This document shows, one piece after another, positions 62,606-64,000 of a DNA stretch of 64,000 nt (its first letter is position 1; every line of letters begins with the position of its first letter). This DNA is from Tannerella forsythia (GTDB lineage: Bacteria; Bacteroidota; Bacteroidia; Bacteroidales; Tannerellaceae), in the NCBI RefSeq assembly GCF_001006485.1, contig NZ_JUET01000119.1, forward strand, positions 62,001 through 126,000, written 5' to 3'. Below the pieces are notes generated by a model. It was not told the origin of the DNA and searched no databases. It saw only the letters and a list, made by a program, of their open reading frames with translations. The position numbers were made by a program, and so were the translations under genes.

Positions 62606-63775
62606 ATGAAAAAGATAATCCTCTCCTTTATCGTAATTCTGATAGCGAGTTGCACAGATACGGACTCTGCGACCCATATCATTACGGTGGATGTTTCAAA
62701 ACAGTATCCTGAAAAGAATATGCTCGTCGAAGATATAGCGGAAATTGAGTACATAGCCCCCGAAACAAAGGACGATTATCTTTTTTCGTATGTTCTCGAC
62801 ATCAGTGAAAATTTTATTATCGGAGGTAATCATGTAGAAAACAGTTTTATCTTTTTCAGTCGGGAAACAGGTAAGCCGGTAAGCAAAATCAATCGCTATG
62901 GCAATGGTCCGGAAGAGTACAATTTAGCGGCGGCTTCGGTTTATTCGGAAAAAGACGACGAGTTTTTTATTCTTAACTATCCATCCGGAATAAATGTCTA
63001 CGGTAGAGACGGTACTTATAAGCGCAAGCTGAAATTTCGTGAAAGATCGTATCTTGGAGGCCCCGAAGCTTTTTATGATTATGATTCGGACAATTTATTG
63101 TTTTACGACGGCTTTCAAGGAGATATAAACGATTATCCCACGGCATTTGTTCTTCTTTCGAAGAAAGACGGAAGCATCACCAAAGAAATACCAATAGCTT
63201 ATGAGAAAAAAGTAAGTTTGATGTTTACGCAGAAAACGGACGGAAATGCCCTCGTAGGTTCCATGCCCGACGTCTACTTCGCTGTTTATAACGGCAACGA
63301 TTTTTTATTAACCGATTATTCGACAGATACGGTTTATCGCTTCACCCAAAATCAAGAGCTTATTCCCGTCTTAATCCGTAAGCCTTCTATTCAGACCATG
63401 GAGCCTAAAACTATTCTGCACAGCTGGCTCGAAACAGATAAATACCTCTTTCTATCGACTAATAAACTCGAAATAGATTGGAATGATCCGAGCGAATTTG
63501 ACGGTAAAGGTCTACTTGTTGAAAAAAGTTCCGGCGATATTTACGAAGCCATTGTTCGGATGAAGGATTATAAAGATAAAAATTTGATTCTTGGCCCCGG
63601 AGTTTTATCCCGTTCTCTCAAAGACTCTCAAACAGGATACATTGTTTTGCCCGCTGCCGAGTTATTAGAAGCCTTAGCCAACGAAAAGCTAAGCGGCAAA
63701 TTAAAAGAAATCGCCTCGACATTAAACGAAGAATCCAATCCCGTCATTATGCTGATGAAATACAGGAAAAATTAA
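62606..63775 (+). CDS. 6-bladed beta-propeller lipoprotein I (tandem copy of H)
   Basis: The 389-residue product has a lipoprotein signal (VILIASCTDTD) and the signature YGNGPEEYNLAAA near residue 108. The first residues of the mature chain (IITVDVSKQYPEKNM) resemble those of H (IIVDVTANYPKKEF), the middle has diverged, and the last about 25 residues are identical. This marks an old tandem duplication with later homogenisation of the 3' end. Function is unknown. Confidence 0.82.
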   Translation: MKKIILSFIVILIASCTDTDSATHIITVDVSKQYPEKNMLVEDIAEIEYIAPETKDDYLFSYVLDISENFIIGGNHVENSFIFFSRETGKPVSKINRYGNGPEEYNLAAASVYSEKDDEFFILNYPSGINVYGRDGTYKRKLKFRERSYLGGPEAFYDYDSDNLLFYDGFQGDINDYPTAFVLLSKKDGSITKEIPIAYEKKVSLMFTQKTDGNALVGSMPDVYFAVYNGNDFLLTDYSTDTVYRFTQNQELIPVLIRKPSIQTMEPKTILHSWLETDKYLFLSTNKLEIDWNDPSEFDGKGLLVEKSSGDIYEAIVRMKDYKDKNLILGPGVLSRSLKDSQTGYIVLPAAELLEALANEKLSGKLKEIASTLNEESNPVIMLMKYRKN

Positions 63776-64000
63776 GACGATTTCGGCGTTTATGTATATA
63801 TTTTTACGCTTTATATCAAATGAATATGATTTATACGATGATTAGATCAGACTTTCAGCCCTCTGTTTTATATGATACCTTTCTTCCCAAGGCTTACGCC
63901 ATTGGGCTGAAATATATCGGACTTTCAGTCCTCCAAAAACAGACATTCATAAATAGAATAAGATGCCGTAAAGAATATATTCAAAGAGGCAAAGCCCTGT
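63776..64000. repeat. REP-like repeat after propeller I (copy 2)
   Basis: Matches 62285-62510 closely, including the hairpin words, and continues to the window edge. The period of the duplication (stop to stop) is 1,491 bases. Confidence 0.8.

Noticed and set aside
1-64000. CRISPR arrays, tRNA or rRNA genes
   Set aside because: I saw no regularly spaced short repeats with unique spacers, and no cloverleaf or rRNA-like stretches in the gaps between genes. Reading by eye could miss a single tRNA.

Overview
The window is a chromosomal segment from a member of the order Bacteroidales. A Parabacteroides/Tannerella-like organism is plausible, but the species cannot be read from the sequence. The main evidence is the promoter type: many genes are preceded by the Bacteroidetes -33/-7 pattern (TTTG, about 20 bases, TAnnTTTG). 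Families typical of the group are also present: DUF4270, BF3164/6-bladed propeller lipoproteins, NVEALA peptides, DPP7-type S46 peptidase, GH92 and a CcsBA fusion.

Layout. 1-15.9 kb is ordinary chromosome: the 3' end of rfbA, an OmpA-family protein, the CcsBA cytochrome c synthase, an S9 peptidase, a small lipoprotein, a GH92 mannosidase, a beta-barrel-like protein, a MATE exporter, panC-panD (minus strand), a short GT5-like protein and DUF4270. At about 15.7 kb there is a long rod-shaped RNA that looks like 6S RNA. 15.9-16.8 kb holds a UDG-like protein and a tiny protein with two zinc-ribbon repeats.

16.9-24.2 kb is an AT-rich operon of dynamin-like GTPases and coiled-coil proteins. Its first gene is split by an IS903-group (IS5 family) element with perfect 18-bp ends and a 9-bp target duplication. 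It is followed by a tandem palindromic repeat and a Fic/Doc-WYL pair, which together look like a defence or stress island. 26.4-30.8 kb carries a GT87-like membrane enzyme, a polysaccharide deacetylase and a BlaI/BlaR1-like pair.

31-52.4 kb is the most unusual part: a repeated, recombining locus. It holds four NVEALA peptide genes (near-identical leaders, completely different cysteine-rich tails), six intact 6-bladed propeller lipoprotein genes, two thioredoxin/DUF1573 lipoproteins with CxxC, one transglutaminase-like lipoprotein, two O-antigen-ligase/PglL-like membrane proteins with TPRs, two dedicated S26 signal peptidases, and several gene scars. A frameshifted DUF4221 lipoprotein lies at its left edge. 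I read the locus as a secretion, maturation and display system for diversified disulfide-rich peptides. The parts are seen in the sequence; the joint function is inference.

52.5-59.7 kb is a minus-strand operon-like run (ruvB, flippase, DUF389, DPP7-like peptidase, glycosyltransferase). 59.9-64 kb has an RND-type adaptor with no pump gene beside it, and two propeller lipoproteins that arose by tandem duplication together with REP-like repeats.
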